Shown: positions 32,981 through 42,304, counted from the first letter of the stretch. The stretch is 64,000 nt of DNA from DATKDF01 sp963752045 (GCA_963752045.1 CAVVWN010000008.1:1302001-1366000), one strand, 5' to 3'. A program made the numbers and translations. Notes: a model not told the origin generated them from the letters alone.

Positions 32981-34177
32981 ATGCACATCCTGATGATCGC
33001 GCCCGAGCCGTTCTTCGAGCCACGGGGCACACCGTTTTCGGAGTTCCATCGCATCCGCGCGCTGACCACTCTGGGTCACACGGTTGATCTCGTCACCTAT
33101 CCTTTCGGGCGGGACGTGGACCTGCCGGGCCTGCGAATCTTCAGATGTGCGCGTCCTCCCTTCATGCGCAGGATTGGCATCGGCCCGTCGTGGGCGAAGG
33201 TGCCACTCGACGCGGCGCTCGCCTGGACGGCGCTCCGGCGCGCGCTCGCCACGACGTACGACGCGGTGCACTCGCACGAAGAAGGGGGCGTCATCGGCGT
33301 GGTCCTGGCAAGGTGGCTCGGCGTGCCGCACCTGTACGACATGCACTCGAGCCTGCCGCAGCAGGTCGCCAACTTCGACTATTCGAGCGGCGGCTGGCTC
33401 GCCCGCGTGCTCGGCTGGTTCGAGCGGCTCATGATCAGGCGATCCGCAGCCGTGATCGTCATCTGTCCGGACCTCGAGCTCACCGTCCGGGAGATCGACG
33501 CGGCGGTGCCCGTGGTGCTCATCGAGAACGCCCCGGGCTCGGGCAGCGCGCCCGAGGAGGGCACCGGCCGGGCGGTCCGGGGATCGCTGGGACTTGACGA
33601 CGATGTGCCCGTGATTCTCTACACGGGGACGTTCGAGGCCTATCAGGGGCTCGGCCTGCTGTTCGACGCGTTTGCGATCGTCGCCGAGCGGCGGCCGGAC
33701 GCGAGGCTCGTGCTCGTGGGCGGCGAGCCGGCACAGGTGGACGCCGCCCGAGAGCGCGTGGCGGCCGGCTGGAGCGACCGCGTGCTCTTCACCGGGCAGC
33801 GGCCAGCCGAGGAGGTCCCGGCGTACCTCGATGCGGCCACGCTGCTCGTGTCTCCGCGCTCGACCGGCACGAATACGCCACTGAAGATCTACCAGTATCT
33901 GCGCTCGGGCCGCCCGATTGTCGCGACGCGGCTGCGGACGCACACCCAGGTGCTCTCGGATGAAACGGCGTTTCTTGCGGAGCCGACGCCGCAGGCCTTC
34001 GCCGAAGCGGTGCTGCGGGCGCTCGACGACCCCGGGCGGGCTGCGCGTATCGGCGCCGAGGCGCGGAGGCTGGCCAACGAGAAGTACACCGACGAAGCGT
34101 TCATGTCCAAGACGGCGCGCGTCGTGGGCGTGCTCGCGTCGGCGCGCCGAGGCGTGTCTCACGAGGGCGCGTCATGA
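32981..34177 (+). CDS. Family 4 glycosyltransferase
   Basis: A 398-residue GT-B enzyme. The N-terminal motif MIAPEPFFEPRGTPFSEFHRIRAL and HSHEEGGVIGV mark the GT4 acceptor domain; the donor domain has ILYTGTFEAYQGLGLL and the C-terminal block STGTNTPLKIYQYLRSGRPIVAT, where the usual second Glu of E-x7-E is Gln. Some GT4 subgroups with a TGTNTPLK motif show this arrangement. It is divergent from the flippase-like gene and coupled to the methyltransferase by a 4-bp overlap. Confidence 0.92.
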   Translation: MHILMIAPEPFFEPRGTPFSEFHRIRALTTLGHTVDLVTYPFGRDVDLPGLRIFRCARPPFMRRIGIGPSWAKVPLDAALAWTALRRALATTYDAVHSHEEGGVIGVVLARWLGVPHLYDMHSSLPQQVANFDYSSGGWLARVLGWFERLMIRRSAAVIVICPDLELTVREIDAAVPVVLIENAPGSGSAPEEGTGRAVRGSLGLDDDVPVILYTGTFEAYQGLGLLFDAFAIVAERRPDARLVLVGGEPAQVDAARERVAAGWSDRVLFTGQRPAEEVPAYLDAATLLVSPRSTGTNTPLKIYQYLRSGRPIVATRLRTHTQVLSDETAFLAEPTPQAFAEAVLRALDDPGRAARIGAEARRLANEKYTDEAFMSKTARVVGVLASARRGVSHEGAS

Positions 34178-34935
34178 CGCCGGACACCGAGCGTCCGGAG
34201 GACCCGCGCGGTCACTACAGCTACCGCCACTACGCGAACCGCCAGGTGGCCGAAGGGTTCGACGCCCTGCGTTTCGGTGGCCCGATTGGCCGCCATCTGG
34301 CCGACACCCAGGCCGCGATCCTGCGCGACGCGCTGGCGCCGCTCGATGAGCGGTCGGTTCTCGACGTCGGAACTGGTACCGGCAGGGCTGCCGTCGAGCT
34401 CGCGCTTGGCGGCGCGCGCGTCATCGGCGTGGACGCGTCGATGGAGATGCTCGAGGTGGCCCGCGTGCGGGCGCAGGACGCCGGTGTGGCGATCCGGTTG
34501 GGGCAGTCCGACGCGCACGACCTGCCGTTCAGGGACCGGAGCGTGGACGGCGCCGTGAGCCTGCGCGTGCTGATGCACGCCATCGACTGGCGCCGGTGCG
34601 TGGCGGAACTCTGCCGGGTGTCTCGCTGGCGGGTGGTCGTCGACTTTCCCGCCGCCCTGAGTTTTGCTGCGCTCGAGAGCGGCGCGCGACACCTGGCGAA
34701 GGGCATCGGCAGGCCAGTCGAGGCCTATCGGGTCATGCGCGAATCGGACGTCGCGCGTGCCTTCGCCGCGGCGGGCTTTCGTGTCGTTGATGTCCGTCGG
34801 CAGTTCGTGCTGCCGATCGCCGCGCACAAGGCGGTGGGCAGCCTGTCCGTGACCCGAGCGGTTGAGGGAGCGCTTGCCGCCGCAGGACTGCTTCGGGCAC
34901 TCGGTTCGCCGGTGACGATGGTGGCCGAGCGATGA
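34174..34935 (+). CDS. Class I SAM-dependent methyltransferase
   Basis: A 253-residue methyltransferase. Motif I VLDVGTGTGRAAVELALGG, motif II VIGVDAS and the LPFRDRSVDGAVSLRVLMHA block define a class I Rossmann fold. The N-terminal HYSYRHYANRQVAEGFDALRFGG tail is typical of glycan-locus methyltransferases. It probably methylates a sugar or carrier lipid made by the neighbouring enzymes, but the substrate cannot be read. ATGA/4-bp overlaps with both neighbours. Confidence 0.9.
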   Translation: MTPDTERPEDPRGHYSYRHYANRQVAEGFDALRFGGPIGRHLADTQAAILRDALAPLDERSVLDVGTGTGRAAVELALGGARVIGVDASMEMLEVARVRAQDAGVAIRLGQSDAHDLPFRDRSVDGAVSLRVLMHAIDWRRCVAELCRVSRWRVVVDFPAALSFAALESGARHLAKGIGRPVEAYRVMRESDVARAFAAAGFRVVDVRRQFVLPIAAHKAVGSLSVTRAVEGALAAAGLLRALGSPVTMVAER

Positions 34936-35912
34936 CCGTTCTCGTGACCGGAGCGACGGGCTTCACCGGAGGGCATCTCGCCCGCTATCTCGCCGCGCGC
35001 GGTGCCCGCGTGCGGGCGCTCGTCCGGGACCTGGGCCGGGCCGATGATCTGCGGGTTCCCGGCGTTGATGTCGTCGCCGGTGACCTGACGGACTCGTCCA
35101 GCCTGCGGCAGGCGATCGAGGGAGTCGACGTCGTCTACAACATCGCGGCGCTCTACCGCGAAGCAGGGTTACCGGCATCGACCTACCGTGCCGTCAATGC
35201 CGAGGCGGTTGCCACGATCGTGGCGCTTGCGGCCGAGGCTGGTGTGCGCCGCGTCGTGCACTGCAGCACCGTGGGCGTGCACGGCGACATCGAGCATCCA
35301 CCCGCCAATGAAGACGCGCCGCTCAATCCGGGCGACGTCTACCAGGAGACGAAGGTGGAAGGCGAGCGGCTGGGCCGCGAGGCCGCCGCCCGTACGGGAA
35401 TGGACCTCGTGATCGCCCGGCCGAGCGGTATCTATGGTCCTGGAGACCGGCGCCTGTTCAAGGTCTTCGGCAAGGTCGCCACGCGCCGCTTCGTGATGCT
35501 GGGGCCAGGGCGCAACTTCTACCACATCACCTACATCGACGATCTCTGTGAAGGCTTTCGGCTGTGCGGGACGGTGCCGGAGGCGGCCGGACGCATCTAC
35601 ATCCTCGCCGGGGCCGAGGTGACGACGCTGGCGGAACTGATCGCGATTACGGCCGACGTGGCCGGCGTTCGTCCGCCGGGCATCCGGCTGCCGGTGTGGC
35701 CTGTGTGGCTCGCCGGTGCGGTGTGCGAGGGCGTGTGTCGGCCGTTTGGGATCTCGCCGCCGATCTACCGCCGGCGTGTAGACTTCTTCCGGAAGAGCCG
35801 GGCGTTCGACATCAGTCGAGCGAAGGTGGAGCTGGGCTTTCGTCCGAGCGTGAGCCTTCGCGACGGCATCGGCCGCACACTGGAGTGGTACCGTGAGCAC
35901 GGATGGATCTGA
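34932..35912 (+). CDS. NAD-dependent epimerase/dehydratase family protein (HpnA-like)
   Basis: A 326-residue extended SDR enzyme. The nucleotide motif TGATGFTGGHLAR (6-18), DLTDSSSL, and the active site, with Ser/Thr in HCSTVGVHG and Tyr in VYQETKVEGE (YxxxK), are intact. The C-terminal part (PVWPVWLAGAVCEGVCRPFGISPPIYRRRVDFF) resembles the membrane-proximal extension of HpnA/dihydroflavonol-reductase-like proteins found in hopanoid and glycolipid loci. Coupled by 4-bp overlap to the methyltransferase and by 20 bp to the acyltransferase. Confidence 0.9.
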   Translation: MTVLVTGATGFTGGHLARYLAARGARVRALVRDLGRADDLRVPGVDVVAGDLTDSSSLRQAIEGVDVVYNIAALYREAGLPASTYRAVNAEAVATIVALAAEAGVRRVVHCSTVGVHGDIEHPPANEDAPLNPGDVYQETKVEGERLGREAAARTGMDLVIARPSGIYGPGDRRLFKVFGKVATRRFVMLGPGRNFYHITYIDDLCEGFRLCGTVPEAAGRIYILAGAEVTTLAELIAITADVAGVRPPGIRLPVWPVWLAGAVCEGVCRPFGISPPIYRRRVDFFRKSRAFDISRAKVELGFRPSVSLRDGIGRTLEWYREHGWI

Positions 35913-36657
35913 GGCACCGCCCGCCCGGGAAATCCCCAGGGCTCAGGAGCAGCTCTTCGCGACCGGCGGGGCGCGCGCCAAGTACTCGGCCCTGGTGGTG
36001 GGACGCCCGGGGCTGGGCGCGCTCGTCGGCTATGAGCTGGTGGTGCTACTGACCCAGGCGGTGCCGGGCGCCCTGGGCCTGGCGCTCCGCAAGGTTGCGT
36101 ACCCGTGGCTGCTCGGCGCGTGCGGCCGAAATGTGGTCTTTGGTCAGAATGTCGTGCTGAGGCACCCGCACAAGATCCGGATTGGCGACAACGTCGCGAT
36201 CGACGATCACTGCCTCCTCGATGCCAAGGGCACGACCAATGCCGGCATCACGATCGGCAGCGGCGTGTTCATCGGGCGCAACACGATCGTCTCGTGCAAG
36301 AACGGCGATGTCGAGATCGGAGATGGCGCGAACATCGGGTTCAACTGCGAAGTGTTTTCGGCGAGTCGCGTGCGGATCGGCGCGCGCACGCTCGTGGCGG
36401 CCTACACCTACTTCGTGGGCGGCGACCACGAGTGGGCCGACCGCGATCGGCCCGTGATCGAGCAGTCGCGTCGCTCGGCGGGCATCGACGTCGGCGAGGG
36501 CGCCTGGATCGGATCGGGGGTGACCGTCCTCGACGGCGTGACGATTGGGGACCGTGCGGTCGTTGGCGCGGGTGCGGTCGTGCGGGAGGCCGTGCCGGCC
36601 GGCGCGACGGCCGCCGGCGTGCCGGCGCGCCTGATTGGCGGCGGGCAGCAGTCCTGA
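35893..36657 (+). CDS. Hexapeptide-repeat acyltransferase
   Basis: A 254-residue left-handed beta-helix acyltransferase of the maltose-O-acetyltransferase/WcaF/VatD type. After an N-terminal hydrophobic hairpin (about 46-66) come repeated [LIV]-G-x4 hexapeptides: IRIGDNVAIDDHCLLDAKG, ITIGSGVFIGRNTIV, VEIGDGANIGFNCEV, and the C-terminal GEGAWIGSGVTVLDGVTIGDRAVVGAGAVV. The catalytic His is likely in GGDHEW. It would acetylate or acylate a sugar. GTG 35893 overlaps the preceding gene by 20 bp; the next gene starts 4 bp after its stop. Confidence 0.9.
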   Translation: MSTDGSEAPPAREIPRAQEQLFATGGARAKYSALVVGRPGLGALVGYELVVLLTQAVPGALGLALRKVAYPWLLGACGRNVVFGQNVVLRHPHKIRIGDNVAIDDHCLLDAKGTTNAGITIGSGVFIGRNTIVSCKNGDVEIGDGANIGFNCEVFSASRVRIGARTLVAAYTYFVGGDHEWADRDRPVIEQSRRSAGIDVGEGAWIGSGVTVLDGVTIGDRAVVGAGAVVREAVPAGATAAGVPARLIGGGQQS

Positions 36658-36661
36658 CGAG

Positions 36662-37705
36662 ATGGCGACGATTGCCATCGTGACATCGGCGCCGCCGCTC
36701 ACCGAGGGCGGCCATCTCGTGGTGGCGCGCGCGCTCGAGCGCGCGCTCATCGATGCCGGCCACCGCGCGGGCATCGTGACGACGCCCTCGAATCGGTTTG
36801 GCCGGCAGGCGAGCGCGTATCTGGCGACCTGGCTCACCGACGTCGGCATGACCGGCAACGGCGAACCGGTTGACCAGGTCATCAGCCTGCGCTTTCCGAG
36901 CTACGCGGTCCGGCACCCACGGCACGTGTGCTGGCTCAACCACACGATGCGTGAGTACTACGATTTGTGGGACACGTTCCACGCCGGGCTCTCGACCCGT
37001 GGCAGGCTGAAGGAGGCCGTGCGGCGCCGGCTGATTCACGGCGCGGACAGCTACCTGCTGCGACGGCGTGTCGGGACGGTGTTCGCCCAGTCGAACACCG
37101 TCAAGGAGCGCCTGGCGAAGTGGAATCGAGTGCAGGCGGAGGTGCTGTATCCGCCGGCGCCGCCGCGGCCGTACCGCTGTGATGGCTACGGCGACTTCGT
37201 GCTGTTCACCTCCAGGCTCGCGCCGCTCAAGCGCGCCGACCTGGTGTTGCGGGCGCTCGCCGAGCCGGCGGCCTCTGGCGTTCGGTGTGTCCTCGCCGGC
37301 GACGGCGAGGAGCGGGCGAAGCTCGAGACGTTGGCGCGTTCGCTCGGGATCGGCGGGCGAGTCGAGTTTGCGGGTCACGTGTCGGACACGCGCCTCGTGG
37401 ACCTGCTCGCCCGGTGCCGGGCCGTCGTGTTCCCTCCGTACGCGGAGGACTATGGCTTTGTGACCGTCGAGGCCTTCGCGTCGTCCAAGCCTGTCGTAAC
37501 CTGCAGAGACAGCGGCGGCCCGGCGGAGCTCGTCGTCGACGGCGCGAATGGCCTGGTGACGGCGCCTGATCCAGCCGCGTTGGCCGGGGGCCTGGGTGCG
37601 GTGATGACCAGGGCGGGACTGGCCGAGCGGCTCGGTCAGGAAGCGCGGCAATCGGCCGACCGGCTCAGCTGGGCACGGACGGTCGAGAAGCTCGTGATCG
37701 TCTGA
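36662..37705 (+). CDS. Family 4 glycosyltransferase
   Basis: A 347-residue GT-B enzyme and the last gene of the glycan locus. IVTSAPPLTEGGHLVVARALERAL lies at the N-terminus, SNTVKERL in the linker region, LFTSRLAPLKRADLVL in the donor domain, and the donor motif YAEDYGFVTVEAFASSKPVV shows the E-x7-E pair. Start ATG 36662 follows the acyltransferase stop by 4 bp. It ends 42 bp before the ttcA gene. Confidence 0.92.
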   Translation: MATIAIVTSAPPLTEGGHLVVARALERALIDAGHRAGIVTTPSNRFGRQASAYLATWLTDVGMTGNGEPVDQVISLRFPSYAVRHPRHVCWLNHTMREYYDLWDTFHAGLSTRGRLKEAVRRRLIHGADSYLLRRRVGTVFAQSNTVKERLAKWNRVQAEVLYPPAPPRPYRCDGYGDFVLFTSRLAPLKRADLVLRALAEPAASGVRCVLAGDGEERAKLETLARSLGIGGRVEFAGHVSDTRLVDLLARCRAVVFPPYAEDYGFVTVEAFASSKPVVTCRDSGGPAELVVDGANGLVTAPDPAALAGGLGAVMTRAGLAERLGQEARQSADRLSWARTVEKLVIV

Positions 37706-37747
37706 GGGCAGCGTGGAAGTGAGGATGTTCTCAAAGGCGGAGGTGCT

Positions 37748-38542
37748 GTGAGCTATCGATCGCCACTCGAAGCGAGGATCGCCAAGCGGGTCACGCAGGC
37801 CATTACCGAGTTCAACCTGATCGAGGATGGCGACCGCGTCATGGTGGGGCTTTCCGGCGGGAAGGACAGCTGGGCGCTCATGCAGGTCCTCGACGAGCTG
37901 CGGCGGCGCGCGCCGATTCGGTTCTCGCTCGTGGCGGTCAACGTCAACTCCGGGTACGAGAACTTCCGCCACGACCTGGTCACGGGGGCCTGCGAGGCGC
38001 GTGGCTGGGAGTGTCACGTCGAGCACACGACGATCGGCGCCGTGATGGACGACATCCTGGATGATGGCGACACGCCGTGCTCGCTCTGCGCGCGGCTCAG
38101 GCGAGGCGTGCTGTATCGCCTGGCGAAGACGGTCGGCGCGACGAAGATCGCGCTCGGTCACCACCTGGACGACTTCGTCGAGACGCTGCTTCTGAACCTG
38201 TTCTTTCAGGGCTCGATCAAGGCCATGCCGGCGCGGCTCGTGTCCGACAACCGGCAGCACATCGTCATCCGGCCGCTGGTGTACGTGACCGAGGCCGAAG
38301 CGCGCGGGTACACGCAGGAGGTCGGACTTCCCGTGATCGGGTGCTGCTGCAGCGCCTGCGGGGACCTGAGCCTGAAGCGCCAGCGGCTCAAGCGGCTCAT
38401 CACGGAGCTCGAGCTCGAACACCCGGACATCAAGAACTCGATGATCACCGCGCTCGGCCGAGTCGTGCCGAGCCATCTGCTCGATACGCGGCTGCAGCCC
38501 GTCGCCGAGATGGCCGCGTCGGCGCCGGCGGTCGACCGGTAG
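37748..38542 (+). CDS. ttcA: tRNA 2-thiocytidine biosynthesis protein TtcA
   Basis: ATP-dependent, iron-sulfur-cluster enzyme that thiolates C32 of tRNA. It has 264 residues. The PP-loop GLSGGKDS (34-41) and the cysteines in TPCSLCARLRRG and CCCSACGDLSLKRQRLK (cluster ligands) identify it, with GHHLDDFVETLLLNLFFQGSIKAMP typical of the family. GTG 37748 with GGAGG upstream is the start. It lies between the glycan locus and dtd, with a 3-bp gap to the latter; both act on tRNA. Confidence 0.93.
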   Translation: MSYRSPLEARIAKRVTQAITEFNLIEDGDRVMVGLSGGKDSWALMQVLDELRRRAPIRFSLVAVNVNSGYENFRHDLVTGACEARGWECHVEHTTIGAVMDDILDDGDTPCSLCARLRRGVLYRLAKTVGATKIALGHHLDDFVETLLLNLFFQGSIKAMPARLVSDNRQHIVIRPLVYVTEAEARGYTQEVGLPVIGCCCSACGDLSLKRQRLKRLITELELEHPDIKNSMITALGRVVPSHLLDTRLQPVAEMAASAPAVDR

Positions 38543-38545
38543 TCC

Positions 38546-38995
38546 ATGCGGGCAGTCGTTCAGCGCGTCAGCTGCGCCGCTGTGACCGTATCCGGCCAAC
38601 TTGTGTCGAGCATCGACGCCGGTCTTGTGGTACTCCTTGGTGTGGCCGACGACGATACGCCGGCCGACGTGAGCTACGTGGCGTCAAAGGTGCACGGCCT
38701 GCGGATCTTCCCGGACGACCAGGGCCGGATGAACCGCTCGGTCGGTGAAATGGGTGGTTCGGTGCTCGTCGTCTCACAGTTCACGCTGTACGGAGATGTG
38801 CGACGCGGGCGCCGCCCGTCGTTCATTGGGGCGGCGGAACCCGTGGCAGCGCGTGCGCTCTACGAGCGCTTTGCAGCTGAGCTCGAGGCGATGGGGACGC
38901 CGGTCGCCGTTGGCGTGTTTCAGGCCGACATGCAGGTGTCGCTCGTCAACGACGGGCCAGTCACGATTCTCGTCGACAGCCGGAAGGTGTTCTAG
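38546..38995 (+). CDS. dtd: D-aminoacyl-tRNA deacylase
   Basis: Removes D-amino acids from tRNA. It has 149 residues, the normal size. The active-site motif SQFTLYGD (about 97-104) and the NDGPVT motif (canonical NxGPVT; about 134-139), which excludes L-amino acids, are intact. ATG 38546 is 3 bp after the ttcA stop, so the two tRNA-quality genes probably share a transcript. Confidence 0.96.
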   Translation: MRAVVQRVSCAAVTVSGQLVSSIDAGLVVLLGVADDDTPADVSYVASKVHGLRIFPDDQGRMNRSVGEMGGSVLVVSQFTLYGDVRRGRRPSFIGAAEPVAARALYERFAAELEAMGTPVAVGVFQADMQVSLVNDGPVTILVDSRKVF

Positions 38996-39021
38996 GCGGG
39001 TCGCGGTCAGAGGAGGTCAGG

Positions 39022-39870
39022 GTGAAGAAGGTACTCATGGGAATGCTCGGCGCGGTGCTGGCCCTCTCGGCGGCGCCGGCCGCTGCGCAGTCCAGGCCGC
39101 TCGTGACCGAAGATCCGGAGACCGTCCCGGCCGGCTTCATGCTCTTCGAAGCCGGCCTCGATTACGGCCGGGACGTCAAGTTTCCCGCTTCCGGGCTCGA
39201 GGGGACACTCTGGCGCATCGGCACGTTCGGATTGAGCATCGGCGTGGGCTCCATCGCGGAAATTCAGCTCGACGGTTCCGTGCGCGACGGCCTCACGCTG
39301 ACGTCGGTGCCGGTCGCCACGCCCTTTGCCAGCGCGTTCGAGGTCGGTGATTCGACGACGACGTTCGGCGACCTGATGATTGGCACCAAAGTGCGGTTCC
39401 TGTCCGAGACGCCCTCGCGGCCGGCCATGGCCGTGCGGTTCGCGACGCGGCTGCCGACCGCGAGCGCCGAGTCGGGCCTCGGGCCCGGCACGATGGACTT
39501 TCTCTATGGGCTCGGCGTCGCCAAGACCGTGCAGTCAGTCCGCATTGCGGCCAATGCCGGATTCGGGGTGTTCAGCGATCCGGCGATGGCCGCCGAATCC
39601 AACCACCTGTTCACCTACGGCTTCTCGGTGGCCCGTGCCGTCGCGCAGGGTATCGAGATCGTCGGCGAGGTCAATGGCCGGTTCAATCTGAGCGAGGAAG
39701 ACGACCCCATCGGAGCGGAAACACGGTCCATCGTTCGGGTCGGCTCCCGTTTCACCAGAGGCCCGGTTCGCCTGGACGGCGCGCTGCTCCTCGGCATCAC
39801 CGACAAGGATCCAACCTGGGGATTTACGGCCGGTCTTACCTGGGTCTTCAAGGCGTTCACGCTTCAGTAG
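39022..39870 (+). CDS. Putative outer-membrane beta-barrel protein
   Basis: A 282-residue exported protein. The signal peptide MKKVLMGMLGAVLALSAAPAAAQ is followed by RPLVTEDPETVPAGFMLFEAGLDY and a series of amphipathic beta strands ending in GFTAGLTWVFKAFTLQ. The pattern is that of phenol-degradation (MetA-type) or other OM channel families; transported ligand unknown. GTG 39022 is preceded by AGGAGG. Its 3' end overlaps the convergent glpD fragment by 14 bp. Confidence 0.75.
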   Translation: MKKVLMGMLGAVLALSAAPAAAQSRPLVTEDPETVPAGFMLFEAGLDYGRDVKFPASGLEGTLWRIGTFGLSIGVGSIAEIQLDGSVRDGLTLTSVPVATPFASAFEVGDSTTTFGDLMIGTKVRFLSETPSRPAMAVRFATRLPTASAESGLGPGTMDFLYGLGVAKTVQSVRIAANAGFGVFSDPAMAAESNHLFTYGFSVARAVAQGIEIVGEVNGRFNLSEEDDPIGAETRSIVRVGSRFTRGPVRLDGALLLGITDKDPTWGFTAGLTWVFKAFTLQ

Positions 39871-40645
39871 CGGCAGCCGGGCGCCCGGCAAGCGCGAACG
39901 CCCGGTCGACCGATTCGATCTCCTCGCGCGTCCGTTCGGGCGTCCAGCCTGCCCGGGCCGAGAGGATGGCCGCCGCCCGCTCGACGGCCGCGGTACCGGG
40001 ATGACCGGCTGCCGAGAGAGCCGTTCGCCGCAGCACCACATCGGACAGCCGCTCGACGCCGGAGTGATCGGCGGCATATCCGATCTCGCCCTCGAGCACG
40101 GGTGAGCTCGGCGTCAGGCGGCCAAGGCCGCCAGCCGCCGCCGCGTGCCGGACGACATCTGCGGCCTCCGCGCCGTACCAGCTGGTGAGGTGACCGGCGA
40201 CGTCCGGCTCAAACGACAGGCCGAGCTCCCGCGCCTGCTCGATCAGGCGGCCCTCGGCATCACTGATTCCCGCGTGGGGAAGCAGCGTGGTCCCCGACCG
40301 ACTGGGCCCGGCACGCTGCTGCAGTTCGTGGATGGCCGCGTCGACGGCGGCGGCGGCAGCGAGGCGCGCCGTCGTGTACTTCACGCCCACGAGCGAGATG
40401 ACGCCTGGCGCGCCCCTCCGTTGATGTCGCAGCACCTGGTGCTCCGGCATGAGGTCGGCCTTCGTGCCTCGCACGACGGCTGGCGTGAGGCCATAGTGGA
40501 CGAGTCGCACATCAGCCGGGCTCACGCCGAGCGCGGGGAACGCCGAGTTGGCATCGTCGAGAAGCTCCCGAACGGCCTCGGCCGGCGGGCCGGATTCGGA
40601 GGGGATCGACAGGGCCTGAGGACTGATGGGTGCCGACGAGGACAT
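39857..40645 (-). pseudogene. glpD: Glycerol-3-phosphate dehydrogenase, C-terminal part (frameshifted)
   Basis: The 3' part of a GlpD-type flavoenzyme gene. From about 40590 the frame carries the family C-terminal region (ALGVSPADVRLVHYGLTPAVV, ISLVGVKYTTARLAAAAAVDAAI, then a DAO_C-like helical domain with LSDVVLRRTAL and RTREEIESVDRAFAL). An in-frame ATG at 40645 would allow an independent product, but its first about 18 residues are out-of-frame sequence of the N-terminal gene part. The complete gene spans 39857-41498, which is 3n+1 bases. A single inserted base near 40580-40600 would restore one protein of about 546 residues. Confidence 0.85.
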
Positions 40646-41498
40646 GACCGGCCCAGGGTACGGCCGTCAGCATGCGACCAGAGCCCGCGGTGGCGGCGAG
40701 TGCGATGTCCCTCGCCGGGCGGTCGACGAGCACGTTGACCGCCCGGAGGACCGGTGGGGCGCCGCCGAGGCCCCACGCCTCGTGGACCGGTCCGAGCCGG
40801 CTGCCGACCGCGAGGATTGTGACTGAGGCCTCGATGTCGTGGTCGCGGCCGCCAACCTCGTCGCGCACCGTGCAGCCGCCGATGCGCCCGTCCGATCGCA
40901 GGGGGGCCAGCGCCTTCGCGTAGTTGACGAGCACCGCACCGCGCTCGGCTGCCGCGAGCGCCACGCACCACGTCAGCCGTTCGGGATGCCGTGTCTGATA
41001 GTCGTACCACACCGCCCCGCCGCTGAGGCTGGCCGTGTCGATGCCGGGAAAGAGCGCGCGCGTCGCGGCCTTCGATTCGAGCTTCGCCCTCGGAAGGTGA
41101 AGCTCCGGAGGGACGCCCGCGTTGCGGCTGCGCCCGAGGACGTCGTAGATGGCAAAGCCGGCACGCAGGGCCGTTCGCGAGCGCCTGGAGAAGCGGTACG
41201 TGCCGACGAGAAAGGGGAGGGGGCGGACGAGGTGGGGCGCGACGACCGCCCACGTCCGGCGCTCGGCGATCTGGCGCCTGGCTTTCAGCAGGTTCCCGCT
41301 CTGCAGCGCCCGCAGGCCGCCGTGCAGCGTGCGCTGGTGGTTGAAGGTCACGCCGCTGCCAAAATCCGCCGACTCGACAAGCGCGACCGACAGGCCCCGG
41401 AGGGCCGCGTCGTAGGCCGCGAAGAGACCGTGAATGCCGCCGCCGACGACCAGAAGATCGAAGCGCCGGCCCGACAGTCGATCGAAGTCTCTCACCAT
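40512..41498 (-). pseudogene. glpD: Glycerol-3-phosphate dehydrogenase, N-terminal part (frameshifted)
   Basis: FAD-dependent oxidation of glycerol 3-phosphate to dihydroxyacetone phosphate with electron transfer to quinone, at the inner membrane. It carries the N-terminal two-thirds: FAD motif VVGGGIHGLFAAYDAALRG (17-35), SGVTFNHQRTLHGGLRALQSG, and the substrate-domain segments WYDYQTRHPERLTWCVALAA and GRMLTAVPWAGHVLVGTHQS. After GTHQSSGPVDPLRI the frame becomes Arg-rich and stops at 40512. The correct continuation lies in the frame of the neighbouring fragment. A flavoenzyme split in this way would lack the C-terminal domain and should be non-functional unless the lesion is an assembly error. 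Confidence 0.9.
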
Positions 41499-41530
41499 CG
41501 CCCGTCCAAGTTCCCTATAGTATTCGCCGG

Positions 41531-42292
41531 ATGGCCACTTCGACGGCGCCCATTCGTGAGTATTGGGACGCGCACATTCACGACCTCGCGATTACCAGCC
41601 AGCCGGTGGGCTCGCCGGCGTTCTTCGCCGACCTCGACCATTACCATTTCGAGAAACTCCACCACCTGTTGCGGCTCGTCGACTTTGACGCGTGGCGGGG
41701 GCGCCGGGTTCTCGACGTCGGCTGCGGGGCCGGTCTCGAGGTCGTCCGTTTCGCTCGCGGGGGCGCGGTTGCCTCCGGCGTCGAGCTGTCTCCACGGACG
41801 GCCGGCCTCGCGCGGGAGTACCTGCGGCAGCAGGGGCTCGCGGCCTCGGTCGCCGTGGCCGACGGAGAGGCGCTGCCGTTTCCCGACGAGACCTTCGACT
41901 TCGTCTACGCGCACGGCGTGATGCAGTACACGGCCGACGACCGGCGGCTGGTTGCCGAGTGCCACCGGGTGACCCGGACAGGCGGGCTCGTCATGTTTCA
42001 GGCGTACAACCGGGTGTCCTGGCTGCAGTTGCTGTCCAAGGTCATGAAAGTGCCCCTCGAGCACGAAGACGCCCCGGTCCTGAAGCGATACTCGATACGC
42101 GAGTTGCGGGAGCGTCTGGGCATGTTCTCGTCGGTCGAGATCGTGCCCGAGCGGTTTCCGGTCAAGAGCCGGCTGCACCGTGGATGGAAGGGGTTCGCGT
42201 TCAACACGTTCTTCGTCGGGACGTTCAACGCGCTGCCACGAGCCTGGGTGCGCCGTTTCGGCTGGCACCTCCTGGCTTTCTGCAGAAAGTAG
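41531..42292 (+). CDS. Class I SAM-dependent methyltransferase
   Basis: A 253-residue methyltransferase of the UbiE/Coq5-like group. Motif I VLDVGCGAGLEVVRFARGG, acidic motif II GVELSPRT and post-I motif ADGEALPFPDETFDFVYAHGVMQYTADDRRLVAECHRVTRTGG are typical. The N-terminus REYWDAHIHDLAITSQPVGSPAFFADLDHYHFEKLHHLL, with its Tyr/His-rich stretch, is seen in several natural product or lipid methyltransferases. Substrate unknown. Divergent from glpD; 12 bp ahead of the dapF gene. Confidence 0.9.
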   Translation: MATSTAPIREYWDAHIHDLAITSQPVGSPAFFADLDHYHFEKLHHLLRLVDFDAWRGRRVLDVGCGAGLEVVRFARGGAVASGVELSPRTAGLAREYLRQQGLAASVAVADGEALPFPDETFDFVYAHGVMQYTADDRRLVAECHRVTRTGGLVMFQAYNRVSWLQLLSKVMKVPLEHEDAPVLKRYSIRELRERLGMFSSVEIVPERFPVKSRLHRGWKGFAFNTFFVGTFNALPRAWVRRFGWHLLAFCRK

Positions 42293-42304
42293 AGGGCTCG
42301 ACCG

